Of a stretch of DNA of 64,000 nt, positions 48,116 to 57,983 are shown piece by piece; the stretch's first letter is position 1; each line of letters starts with the position of its first letter. The DNA is from Elysia chlorotica. Its lineage: Eukaryota > Mollusca > Gastropoda > Plakobranchidae. Below the pieces are notes generated by a model, which made no database searches, was not told where the DNA came from, and saw only the letters and a program-made list of their open reading frames with translations. The position numbers were made by a program, and so were the translations under genes. Location: NCBI GenBank assembly GCA_003991915.1, contig RQTK01000056.1, positions 362,169 to 426,168 on the forward strand, given 5' to 3'.

Positions 48116-48954
48116 TGGTCCTTAAACACTTTAGTTGTCTGTTTCGATTTATCAAATTGAAATGGTATACGCCATCCCAGACCCTATTGCAACAGGTGTT
48201 CAGTAAGGACCGAATTCATCATGGAATAATCATATGCACAGTTCAATTAAAACTGTCCTGTTTGAACTACGCACTTTCACATCATACGAATGCGCTAAAA
48301 CTTTGTTGGTAAGCGTGCTAAGTGAAAAAAAGAAAAGAAAATGTAATGTAATAAGGTAATGTGCTTAGTTCTCCAAAATAATATGCTTAACCGTTTTCTA
48401 ATCATTGTTGCAAATCTAGATACTATCACTGACTCTAGATTAAAAATTGTCATTTGTGGAATCACACTATACATGTATAAATAGAAAGTAAGCGGTATCC
48501 AAGTCGATGGAAGACTTCGATTATTTTAATTTAGTAAAAACTACGTTTAACCAGGTATTTAATAACGCTGTACTTCCTGTCCTAAGTTATGAACTAAAGC
48601 AAAGTTATTGAAAAATCATTTTAGATAAAGGAAAAGTGTTACTTCCTTTATAAACTTAAATACTTATGTAATGCGTGATCAGCTTTACAACTGAATATTA
48701 AATAAAAACAAAAAACAAAAACAAAACATAAATGGAGAAGTCAACCTAAGTTAAAGAGGATTGAACTTAGGATCTCATGCACGACAATGCCTGCTACTAC
48801 CAACTCAGTCACCCATGCATTTTAAACAAGAATTTTCATCACAGTTGCCTGTATGTTTATAAGTCTAAGCTGTTAACCATGATAAATAATGATAGCAATA
48901 CAACAAGAGAAACCCATTTTCTATCCTAATCGTATGCTGTGGATTGGTGATTGC

Positions 48955-49110
48955 TATTTGCCTGGAGTTAGAGCATCGTCCCTCGATGCAGGAGGTTTTA
49001 GGTTCGAGTCGTGCTCTTGTTCTTTAATTTGCTTTTTCCCACAGTTTATTTTTGGTTGGTGTTAGTATAATGTCATAGGAGAAGTGCATGATATCCCTTT
49101 TCGGGATTCT
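48955..49110 (+). mobile_element. Degraded tRNA-SINE head and partial body
   Basis: GGAGTTAGAGCATCGTCCCT, B box TTAGGTTCGAGTCGTGC and GGTTGGTGTTAGTATAATGT are recognisable; the 3' half is missing. Confidence 0.55.
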
Positions 49111-49164
49111 ATTGCTGTATTGCAATCTTTCCTGAGGCATAGAAGCCATTTTAACTAGGAGATA

Positions 49165-49320
49165 GATAGGCATAGACGGAGAAAGACAAAGAGACAGAGA
49201 GAGACAGAAACAGAAAGAAAGAGAAATACAGAAAGAGAGACAGAGAGAAAGAGAGATAGAGACAAACAGATAGAGACAGAGACAGACGGAGAGACAGAGA
49301 AAGAGACACAAAACAGAGTT
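49165..49320. repeat. Interrupted GA/ACAG purine tract
   Basis: About 150 bp of AGAGACAGA-type units. Confidence 0.9.
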
Positions 49321-49594
49321 CGGATCAAAGATCACTTCTCTGCTAAGGGTTTGCACTTGCAAAATTTACACCAATTCTTGCACTTTACTGTCTCCTCAAA
49401 AACCAGAGACGGTTAAGCTTGGGTTCAGCTTGTTTTAACAACGTCCGTCTTGTGGTTCACCTTAACAACAAATATTAGACCTGTCATAACATTACATTCT
49501 TTCCCACATTGCCATGTCGGCAGTCTATCTGTCTTTCTCTGTTTATGCTCCATCTCTCCTGTTCAGTCTGATCTCTGTCTCTCGTTTCTTTCTT

Positions 49595-49597
49595 CAG

Positions 49598-49664
<67 letters not shown>

Positions 49665-49810
49665 TCCCTCCCCTTTGGATTTCCCTCATACTTCTCCTTC
49701 TGTATGAAATTTCCCTACTTCTCTCTCTCTCTCTGTCCCATCTCTCCCCCTCTCTCCCTCCTCCTCTCCCTCCCTCCTGTTCTCTTTACTCCCCTCTCTC
49801 TCTCTTCCTC
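49595..49810. repeat. (CT)n and degenerate CCTCTC tract
   Basis: Pure CT at about 49599-49660, then C/T-only sequence to about 49810. Confidence 0.93.
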
Positions 49811-50054
49811 TATCTTACCCCTCTGCTCATTTTTCTCCCTGGCTCAGCCTCATCCAGACAGGTCAATGTCATGCCGTGAGGTTACAGGTGAGATCTCAGC
49901 AAACTCTGCATGCAACCAAATTAGGCTAAGTCCAGGGTTTCGATCGTAAAAAGAAACAGATATTTAGTGTACTGCAATGTACATCATTGTCGATGTCATG
50001 TCATGTCATAGAGTCGCTGGTACCGTGTGTAGGGGGGAGGGGGGGAGGAAGATG

Positions 50055-50335
50055 GGAGAACTGGCGCACCTGGTATAGCCTTGGTTTCTCAATAGAAAAG
50101 TCCCGTGGTAATAAACCCACAATTGGTCAATTAATATTTAAATGTCCAATTTCGTTCTGTACTGGTTGAATTGGTTTCAGTAGAATGTTATCGGCTGAGA
50201 CATGAGTCATGGCATACACATACTGTCTCTGTGCGCCAGTACGTAAAAGTTTGAGACGTTAGTCTTGGGACCTGCCCATAGGTAGTCCATATAAGGCTTA
50301 CGTGGTATGTTGAGCAAGCAAATAAACTTAACTCA
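50055..50335 (+). mobile_element. tRNA-derived SINE copy
   Basis: AACTGGCGCACCTGGTATAG head, GGTTGAATTGGTTTCAGTAG, CTGAGACATGAGTCATGG, TCTCTGTGCGCCAGTACGTA and a closing CTTACGTGGTATGTTGAGC; lies in the 49.9-51.9 kb array. Confidence 0.65.
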
Positions 50336-50744
50336 CCATCTCCGCCGTCCAGACAGTTCAATTTCATGCAGTCAGGTTACAGGTAAGCCGGGACAGACTC
50401 AGCATGCAACCCAAGAGGATTCAGTCCAGGTTTCGGTCGTAAAAACAGATCGTTATTGTGATGTAGTGTACATTATTATCATAGAGTCTCTGGTACGGTG
50501 TGTGTTTGTCTGTGTGTGTGTGTGCGTATGTCATGGGGGGGGGGGGGGGGGTACTGCCGCAAACGGTAAGTCCCTGATTAGAAACCTACGGTTGGTCAAA
50601 AACTTATTTTTTTTATTTTCTTCCCTACGGGTTGTGTTGGAGTTTGTAAAATGATACTGATAGGCTATTATGTTCCAGAATATATTCAGTCCATATAAAG
50701 ATATTCAGAATTTTGTGAAAAAATCTGCTCTACAGGTGTGGGCG

Positions 50745-50960
50745 GACTGACTCAAGTGGTAGAGCGTTGGTCTCCCATTCTGAAGGTCCTTGGTTCAAAA
50801 TCCACGATTGGTGCAAAAATTGTTTGTCTGATTTTGTGCCTTAGTGGTTGGATTAGTATCTGAGACATAAGGCATAATATCCTCGCATTGTTTCTTTGTG
50901 ACAGTACGTATAATTTGTTAATGTTGGACGCTAAGCTACAAACGCAAATCAACTTACGCC
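50745..50960 (+). mobile_element. tRNA-derived SINE copy with clear A and B boxes
   Basis: GACTGACTCAAGTGGTAGAG (A box), TTGGTCTCCCATTCTGAAGG (anticodon-like loop) and CTTGGTTCAAAATCC (B box), then GGTTGGATTAGTATCTGAGA and GACAGTACGTATAA. The cloverleaf-like order shows the tRNA origin. Confidence 0.7.
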
Positions 50961-51334
50961 CCCAGACAGGTCAATGTCATGCCCTGAGGTTACAGGTGAG
51001 ACCAAGTCAGACTCAGCATGCAACCCGAGAAGCGTAGTCTGAAGTTTCAATTGTGAAAACATATTGCTATTATAGTGTACATTATTATCATAAAGCCTCT
51101 GGTTCTGGTACAGTTTTTGTGGGTTTGGGGGGAGGGTAAAACTTGCACAATTGGGAGGTCCCTGGTTCGAAACCTACGATTGATCAAAAATGTATTTGTC
51201 CGACTTCCGCCTACGGATTAGGTTGGTGTTTGTATAATATTAGTGATACTGTTCTTTCATAGGCTATCATGTTACAAAATAGATTCAGTCCATATAAAGA
51301 TATTCAGAATTAGGTTGAAACTCCTTGAAGTTGG

Positions 51335-51480
51335 GGGCGAACTAGCTCAAATGGTAGAGCGTCTCCTGGTGAACTGGCACAATCGGGAAGCCCTTGGTTC
51401 GAAACCCTCAATTGGTCAAAACTTGTTGGTCCTATTTCCTCCTACGGATTGGGTTGGTGTTTGTATTGTAATACTGTTGT
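51335..51480 (+). mobile_element. tRNA-SINE head with truncated body
   Basis: CGAACTAGCTCAAATGGTAG and CTTGGTTCGAAACCCTCA followed by GGATTGGGTTGGTGTTTGTA; the rest is replaced by the array unit sequence. Confidence 0.65.
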
Positions 51481-51557
51481 TTCATAGGCTATCATGGTCC
51501 AAAATAGATTCAGTCCATAGGAAGATATTCAGAATTTGGTTGAAACTCAGCTCTGAA

Positions 51558-51840
51558 AGTGTGGGTGAACTGGCTCAAGTGGTGGGTCGTTGGTCTTTAA
51601 TCAAATTGGTTAGAAACACATGGTTGGTCAAACAAAATTTTTGTCCGACGTCGTCTCCTGATGTTTGAGTTGGTATCAATACTATATGACTCGCTGATAC
51701 AGGAGTCATGATTTCTCCTCACTATTTTTGTTTGTCAGCACGCACAGTTTTCAGACGTTAGTCTTAAGACCCATCCACAAAAATAGCCTATACAGTGCTT
51801 ACATTGGGCGATTAGCATCCAACTCAAATCAATTCAACTC
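51558..51840 (+). mobile_element. tRNA-derived SINE copy
   Basis: GGGTGAACTGGCTCAAGTGG head, GAGTTGGTATCAATACTATA, ACAGGAGTCATGATTTC, CAGCACGCACAGTTTTCAGA and CCATCCACAAAAATAGCCTA, ending CAACTCAAATCAATTCAACT. Confidence 0.7.
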
Positions 51841-52139
51841 TTTAGACAGGTCAATGTCATCGGCCCATCGGAATCATCATATCCCATTCGATGACGCACA
51901 AAAAAACTACCAAAAAACAAACACAGATGGTATTGTATAGTACTTTGTTACCTAACATGTTTTGCGTTCCACACAAGGATCAGGTCCCTTAAGTATTGGG
52001 CTTTTCTGGTCGGCCATTGGCTCTGTAAGACATAAAAAAATAATTTATGATGGGACGCCGTTGCAGATTTTCTTACCTATTGTCCTCATTTTACTATAGG
52101 TTTCGTTATCGGGGCTGGGTCCCATTCCTGTCCGTTCTC

Positions 52140-52140
52140 C

Positions 52141-52176
<36 letters not shown>

Positions 52177-52302
52177 GTCTCTCTCTTTGTCTCATCTCTC
52201 TCTCTTTCTCTCTTTCTTTCATTCCCATTTTCTCCTGTTTCTCTCTTCATTCTCTCTGTCAATCTTGGTCTGCCTGTCTGTCTGTCTGTCTGTCTGTCTG
52301 TG
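52140..52302. repeat. (CT)n then (CTGT)n
   Basis: CT-rich from 52140 to about 52215, CTGT units at about 52271-52302, in the same order as at 4027 reversed and at 37503. Confidence 0.93.
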
Positions 52303-52309
52303 AGTCTGC

Positions 52310-52510
52310 CTATCTGACAATTTTACGTGATGCCGCATAGTGACAGTGCGGGTAGACCAGACCAGAACTCCTGTCTCAATACAGACACCTTACTAACCAG
52401 TAGGGGACGAGAGATGGGACATATAAATGTGTCCAATCATGGGTTTCGAACAGCGGACTTCAGTGATCGTTTCGGGGACCACCGCTCTAGCATTTGCACC
52501 AATAGGATTT
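52310..52510 (-). mobile_element. tRNA-derived SINE copy
   Basis: Reverse-strand body (CTGACAATTTTACGTGATGC, GACAGTGCGG) and head (TCATGGGTTTCGAACAGCGG, ACCGCTCTAGCATTTGCACC). Confidence 0.65.
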
Positions 52511-52812
52511 TCTTTAATAAGTGAAGAGATATAGTTATATCACGAACTCAGTCTAAGCTTTGTTCCTTCCCATGCTATTTTTTGTGAAGAAGACTTCTTC
52601 AAAGTACATCTTACAAAAAGTAGTACGCTTTGACCATAGAGCGCAGTGCCTGACGTATTGGGGGTGGACAAACACAGCATCTCTATGTGTATGAAATACC
52701 ACAAGTATTTCTCTGTCGTGTACACATTGCACATCAACGCTTGCGACATATTGCGATTCGGAGGGGCATAGCTAGGAATTGAGTTAAGGTTTATTTTATG
52801 GCTTATTTTGTA

Positions 52813-53065
52813 ACGTCAGCACCATAGACTACATTGTGGAGTTGCCCCGAGACTAACGTCTGACTATTTTACGGCATGCCACACAGAAACACTGCAGAGA
52901 TCGGGGTGTAAATTGTGTTGCATAGCGTATAATGTCAGCTGAGTATAGTCTATATTGCGGATGGGCCCCAAGACTAACATCTGACAAGTTTATGTGCTGC
53001 CACACAGAGACATTGCAGTGATACTATGACTCCTATCTCACTAAGTGCGACTATACTGACACGGT
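52813..53065 (-). mobile_element. Two partial tRNA-SINE bodies in tandem
   Basis: 52813-52905 and 52938-53065 each contain the reversed body (CCAAGACTAACATCTGACAA type) with the CCACACAGA(A/G)ACA block; neither has a head. Confidence 0.65.
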
Positions 53066-53211
53066 AAATCTTAGGAAGTAAAAAACCGAGTAGGTTTTTC
53101 AAAAAAAAAAAAATCGTATTTCTGTTTCATTATTGTTAATTTTGTCAATTTTTACTTTACGTCCCTCTGACTCTTTGTTTCAATCTGACTGTTTGATATT
53201 TTTTCTTCACC

Positions 53212-53212
<1 letters not shown>

Positions 53213-53275
<63 letters not shown>

Positions 53276-53340
53276 ACTCTCTGTCTGTCTGCTTGTGTGC
53301 CTGTCTGTCTATCTGTCTGTATGCCTGTCTATCTGTCTGT
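53213..53340. repeat. (CTGT)n array
   Basis: About 30 CTGT units, interrupted in the second half. Confidence 0.95.
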
Positions 53341-53724
53341 CCATGTATCTATTTACTGCTGCCTTTTCTACTTTATCCATTCTGCCACGGTTTCTGTTTA
53401 TGCCTCTGGCTGACTGTCTTTATCTGTTCAACTCTCTGCCTCTCTGTTTAAATCCTGTCGCCGTATAGGATCCCCCAGGGAACCTATGAGACGTCAAACC
53501 TGGAGGGTTCTATAGAGAACATCTCTGTTTAAATCTCTGTCTATTTGACCATTTGTCTTTATGTCCGTATGACTCTGCGTCTCTCTTTCTGTTTGACTGA
53601 GGTCCCATCGCCGTATAGAATCTTGCTTGAGAATGTTAAAGCCTACTAGGAGAAAATGTCGCTTTCTCCGACCAAACAATATTAAAGTTATTATATTATA
53701 CCGCTAAGCTTACTTAGCCCTTCC

Positions 53725-53985
53725 CCTGGGGGACACGGTGGTCCTGGGATAGAACATCGACTTCCAGCGCAAAAGGTCCGTGGTTCGAGCCCTGGCGATT
53801 TCGCTCCCTACTAGTTGGGTCGGTGTCAGTAAAATGTGACTGACTGAGACAGGAGTCATGGTATGCCCGCCCTGTCTCGTATGTGGCAGCACTTAAAATT
53901 GTCAGACGTCTGTCTTAGGGCCCGTCCACAATATAGCCCATATAGCCTATGTAGTGCTGATGTTGGGCGTTAAACCAATTCAACA
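53725..53985 (+). mobile_element. tRNA-derived SINE copy, second head type, nearly full length
   Basis: Head GGGATAGAACATCGACTTCC and GTGGTTCGAGCCCTGGCGAT, body GTTGGGTCGGTGTCAGTAAA, GACAGGAGTCATGGTATGCC, GTGGCAGCACTTAAAATTGT, end GTTGGGCGTTAAACCAATTC. Confidence 0.8.
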
Positions 53986-54127
53986 ACAGCCCTTCTCCTC
54001 ATGACTATCCATACTATTTTCTTTAGCCAAGTGGGAACAGGTTTTAACACTAAGGGCAGGAATCCACATAGTTCATTATTCATGCGAGACAATCACTCAG
54101 GCAGTCGGACAGGGGGTCAATGTTTGT

Positions 54128-54201
<74 letters not shown>

Positions 54202-54202
54202 C
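54128..54202. repeat. (CT)n microsatellite
   Basis: About 70 bp of pure CT. Confidence 0.97.
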
Positions 54203-54569
54203 TCTCCCTGCCCCGTCCTGACCTGATGCTCGGACACTGCGTGGATGCAGATTTGCTTTGCCCTATCTCCCTCTTCTTTGTTTTGTTGTTAGATCAATTG
54301 GCTCTTAGGTTACAACTAACAAAACCTGAAGTTCAAGTGGTCACTAGGTTAGAGCGCACAATGACATCGCGAGGGGTTCAGCGCTCAACACAGACATGTG
54401 GAGTTCAACCTTCAAAGACGGTCGTTAATCAAACAGGCTCGAATCGTGCACACAAGACAGGGGAGACAAGAGTCTGTGCGTCAGGCTGGGGTTAAGTAGA
54501 TTTATTCTTTAAAGACTGTTTTGTTACTGTCAATTTGGCAGTACAAAAACTTCACTCTCTATCTTATCT

Positions 54570-54662
54570 TTCTCTCTCAGTATATCTCTGTCTCTTTGTC
54601 TTTGATCTGCCTGTCTCTGTTCTGTCTGCCTGTCTTTCTCTGTGTCTCTGTCTGCCTGTCTA

Positions 54663-54740
<78 letters not shown>

Positions 54741-54770
54741 CTCCTCTCTCTCTCCCTCTCTCTTCTATTT
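54570..54770. repeat. CTGT-rich then (CT)n microsatellite
   Basis: Degenerate CTGTCT units lead into about 60 bp of CT and further interrupted CT. Confidence 0.95.
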
Positions 54771-55032
54771 ACTCTTATCTTGCTCAATATGCTATGTGTC
54801 AGCATGGTTGAATAATAATAACCATTGTTGCTCCACTTCAGCTTTTAATTTCCATTTTCCCCTTAACATGCAACATGAAATACAAACTAATAGAAAACGT
54901 ACAGGAAAAGGACCCAATTCTTGAGAATTGTTCAACGAACTGCCAGTATAATGCAAAGAAAATCGGATTAACTTTGTGTCCAATAATAATCATTTGCATT
55001 AAACATCCTCACTGTTATTGATGACATTTTAA

Positions 55033-55055
55033 TAGAGAGAAGAGAGAGAGAGAAT

Positions 55056-55105
<50 letters not shown>

Positions 55106-55198
55106 TCATAATCGCGATCAGTATGATTTGTGAAAAAGAAAGAAAGGAAAGAAACGACTTGTCTTTTCTCTCTCAGTCTCTCTCTGTTTCTCTCTCTC

Positions 55199-55242
<44 letters not shown>
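55033..55242. repeat. (GA)n facing (CT)n, potential hairpin
   Basis: GA at 55033-55103 and CT at about 55168-55242 are mutually complementary with about 65 bases between them. Confidence 0.93.
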
Positions 55243-55245
<3 letters not shown>

Positions 55246-55767
55246 CTTTTAAAAAAGCCACTATATAAAAACGGAGTTTTACAAGAGTAGGTTATAAGGC
55301 ACAGATAAAAGCCCCAGGGTAATAACGGTTTGCAAGTTTAACTGTAATGACTGTGAAAAAAAAATCAAACACGATTATGTACATTAACCAGTGAAATTTA
55401 GGCAAGGTTTTCTATTGCATAAACCTATTTCCCATTAATGTAAAGTGCATTTATCATCGTCCTACCGGCGTATTTATCCCACTGGTTTCCATTCTCCCAG
55501 CGTATTAATTTTGATCCACTTAACCATAGGACCATAAAGCCCAAACAATAGGACAATAAAATTATTTTAAAGCAAGAGACATGGAGGAAAGTGGGTGAAC
55601 AATTAACACATTGGCCATAAAGAAAAGAACGAAACTTTCCCCGTCATTATCGTGCTGGTGTGAAGTGTGGACTGACAATGTACTTGTCACCTTAATCTCT
55701 GAGACAGTCGGACTGGTGATGGTTTAAAGACGGACCTCCCACAGCCACCATGCTTAACCAGTTCACC

Positions 55768-56560
55768 TTAGCAATTCACACCTCGGCACGCATTGTTTAT
55801 AAGCTCGGGCTTAATTCATTTTAAACATTATGGATGAATGTGTTTATAATTGTTTTGTATTGTGAATGACGTTAGTATTTTTGTAGGTACATGCATTTAG
55901 GCTAATGTAAACGTAATGCCGCATCGTTTGGCTCCATTATAATATTATTTCTGTTGATGTTTGAATGTTTCGTTACTAATACACCAAAAGTTCAAGGTGA
56001 TACTATCACTTGCAATGAAAACTTAGAAATGTATTGCTTATTTCAAAATGATCGAAAAAATGAATTCCTATTGGAACTTGTAATTATTTTTTTAATTTTT
56101 GGTTTCTTCGCGCGGACTAATTTTTGTTTTTAACGAAGCATACTACACATTAGCAATTCACACCTCGGTACGCATTGTGTATAAGCTCGTGCTTAATTCA
56201 TTTTGAACAATATGGATGAATGTGTTTATAAATGTTTTGTAATGTGAATGACGTTGGTAGTTTGTAGAAGGCTGACATAAACGAAATGACGCATCGTTTG
56301 GCTACATTCTATTTCTGTTTGACTTTCATTACTAGACTACTAAAAAGTTTAAAGGTGATACTATCAGTTGCAACAAAAACTAGCAAATTTATTGCTTGTT
56401 GCACAATGATTGAAAAAATCAACTCCTTTTGGAACATGTGAGTGAGTTTCTTTTTACGGCAAGTCAGCACGGTAACGGTTATTTTGTATTGGAACATGAA
56501 ACTGTGTTTTTTAATATTTGGTCTCTAAACACGGACTAATATTTGGTTTTACTAGTGACA
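55768..56560. repeat. Diverged tandem duplication (about 382-bp unit) upstream of the PLAC8 gene
   Basis: 55768-56149 and 56150-about 56550 both start TTAGCAATTCACACCTCGG (first copy; the second differs by a base or two) and share ATGGATGAATGTGTTTATAA and the GCATCGTTTGGCT stretch. The copies differ by many substitutions and indels. Confidence 0.8.
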
Positions 56561-56624
56561 GTACTTGTGTTATTTATAATTCCCAAATGATATGCTATGT
56601 GATACAAATAGTTTCAATAATATT

Positions 56625-57830
56625 TTATAGTTACTGTTTGTGTTACACTCATTGATTAAAGAAAGCAACTACATATACTGTTTGAAGAGCTACTCTAAAA
56701 ATACATCATTTTTTCTCTTTTTCTTTTTTATGGATTAACTTGATCTTTTATTCCTCTGCACATCACCTGGCGTAAAAGTGCAACTGTTAATCTTTTCATG
56801 AATATATAGTAATACATTATGATTCCTTCTAGTGCTATTAAAAAAAAAACTCTTTTCTTTTCTTTTTTTTTTTTTAAAGAAAAACAACAACAAACTATTG
56901 TGATGTTCTATAAAAACGTTTCAAATAGTAGATGCTCCTTCATAACTCAAATCTTTTCTTTTTGATGATGACATTATTGGATACAAAAAAATGTTAAGCA
57001 CCCTATTCGGTTTTGTTTTAAAGATTCTGTGATACGACACTAATCTGTCTCTAGACGTTCAAATAGTTATTTTCATTGCCTAACAATCTGTAACAAAATA
57101 GACCTTGTTGTTCGACACTGAAAAAGTTTAATATTGTTAACTAAACGAAAGCCGCATGTGCACGTTTTAAGTTATAGTTATACAGCTATGACATTTTTTA
57201 TTTACATAAAACACACATTTTAAACATTAAAGTTTACAGTTACTGTTTGTATTACACCAATTAAATAAATCAACTACATGTAATGTTTGAAGAGCTTCAC
57301 TAAAAATCAAGATTTTCTTCTTCGTATGGATTAACCTCTTCTTTTACCCCACAAATTTCAACTTGAGGTTAAATTGACACTGCTATTCGTTTCACGAATA
57401 TGGAGTAACACATTATATTTGTACTGATTATTTCTTGCTCTTTTTAAAAACATTTTTTTTTGTTTTCATTTGAAAAAACAACAACAACTATTGTGCCGGT
57501 GTTTTAAAACGTTTCAAATAGTAGACGCTAGTTCATTACTCAAATTTGTTCTTGTTGATGATGAAATTATTGAATATTTAGCCCCATAAACACCATAAAC
57601 ACCAAACATCACCATAATCACTATTGGTTCTAATGATTATGTAAAATGACATTAACCTGTCTCTAGACGTTCTAATGGTTTGTTTCACTGCCTAAAAATC
57701 TGTAACAAAATAGACCTTGTAATTAAACATTACAAAATTGAATGTTGTTAACCAAACGAAAATCCCATTTTAAGTTATAGTTATATAGCTATACAGTTTT
57801 CTATTTACATAAAACACACATTTTAAAAAA
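56625..57830. repeat. Diverged tandem duplication (about 609-bp unit) upstream of the PLAC8 gene
   Basis: 56625-57233 and 57234-about 57830 share AGTTACTGTTTGT at the start, GGATTAAC, the CTCTAGACGTTC stretch, TCTGTAACAAAATAGACC and a closing TTTACATAAAACACACATTT. They differ by roughly a fifth of positions by eye. Confidence 0.8.
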
Positions 57831-57866
57831 GAATCTCATTATATTTCTTCTTTTTTTCCTATGTAG

Positions 57867-57983
57867 GATCCACCATTTTAAATGTAAAAAGATGAGGAAT
57901 GCGAAGACTAAAGACCAATGGAGTATGTCTAGTTACCAGACTTTACCTTAGCCGGAGTATCAGCACAGTACCATACTTTAACC
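57867..57983 (+). promoter_or_regulatory. Probable 5' UTR of the PLAC8 gene with a start-stop and a 19-codon uORF
   Basis: A pyrimidine-rich stretch followed by CCTATGTAG at 57866 looks like a splice acceptor, so the leader may begin in an upstream exon. Within the leader, ATG TAA at 57882-57887 is a minimal start-stop element, and 57892-57951 is a 19-residue uORF that ends 32 bases before the main ATG. Both could lower translation. The leader itself is inferred. Confidence 0.45.

Larger units (their letters stand above)
49856..51860. repeat. Tandem array of SINE-containing units
   Basis: The opening AGACAGGTCAATGTCATGC and following GTTACAGGTRAG ... GTGTACATTATTATCATA stretch begin units at about 49856, 50351 and 50963, with a partial fourth at 51844. 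Each unit then carries a tRNA-like SINE head or body. The TTCAGTCCATA(T/G) / GATATTCAGAAT block also recurs at about 50685, 51287 and 51510. Confidence 0.8.

Noticed and set aside
50745-50825. A possible tRNA gene
   Set aside because: A- and B-box-like sequences are clear, but the stem pairing is poor and a SINE body follows. The same holds for the heads at 7290, 51335, 51558 and 53725.
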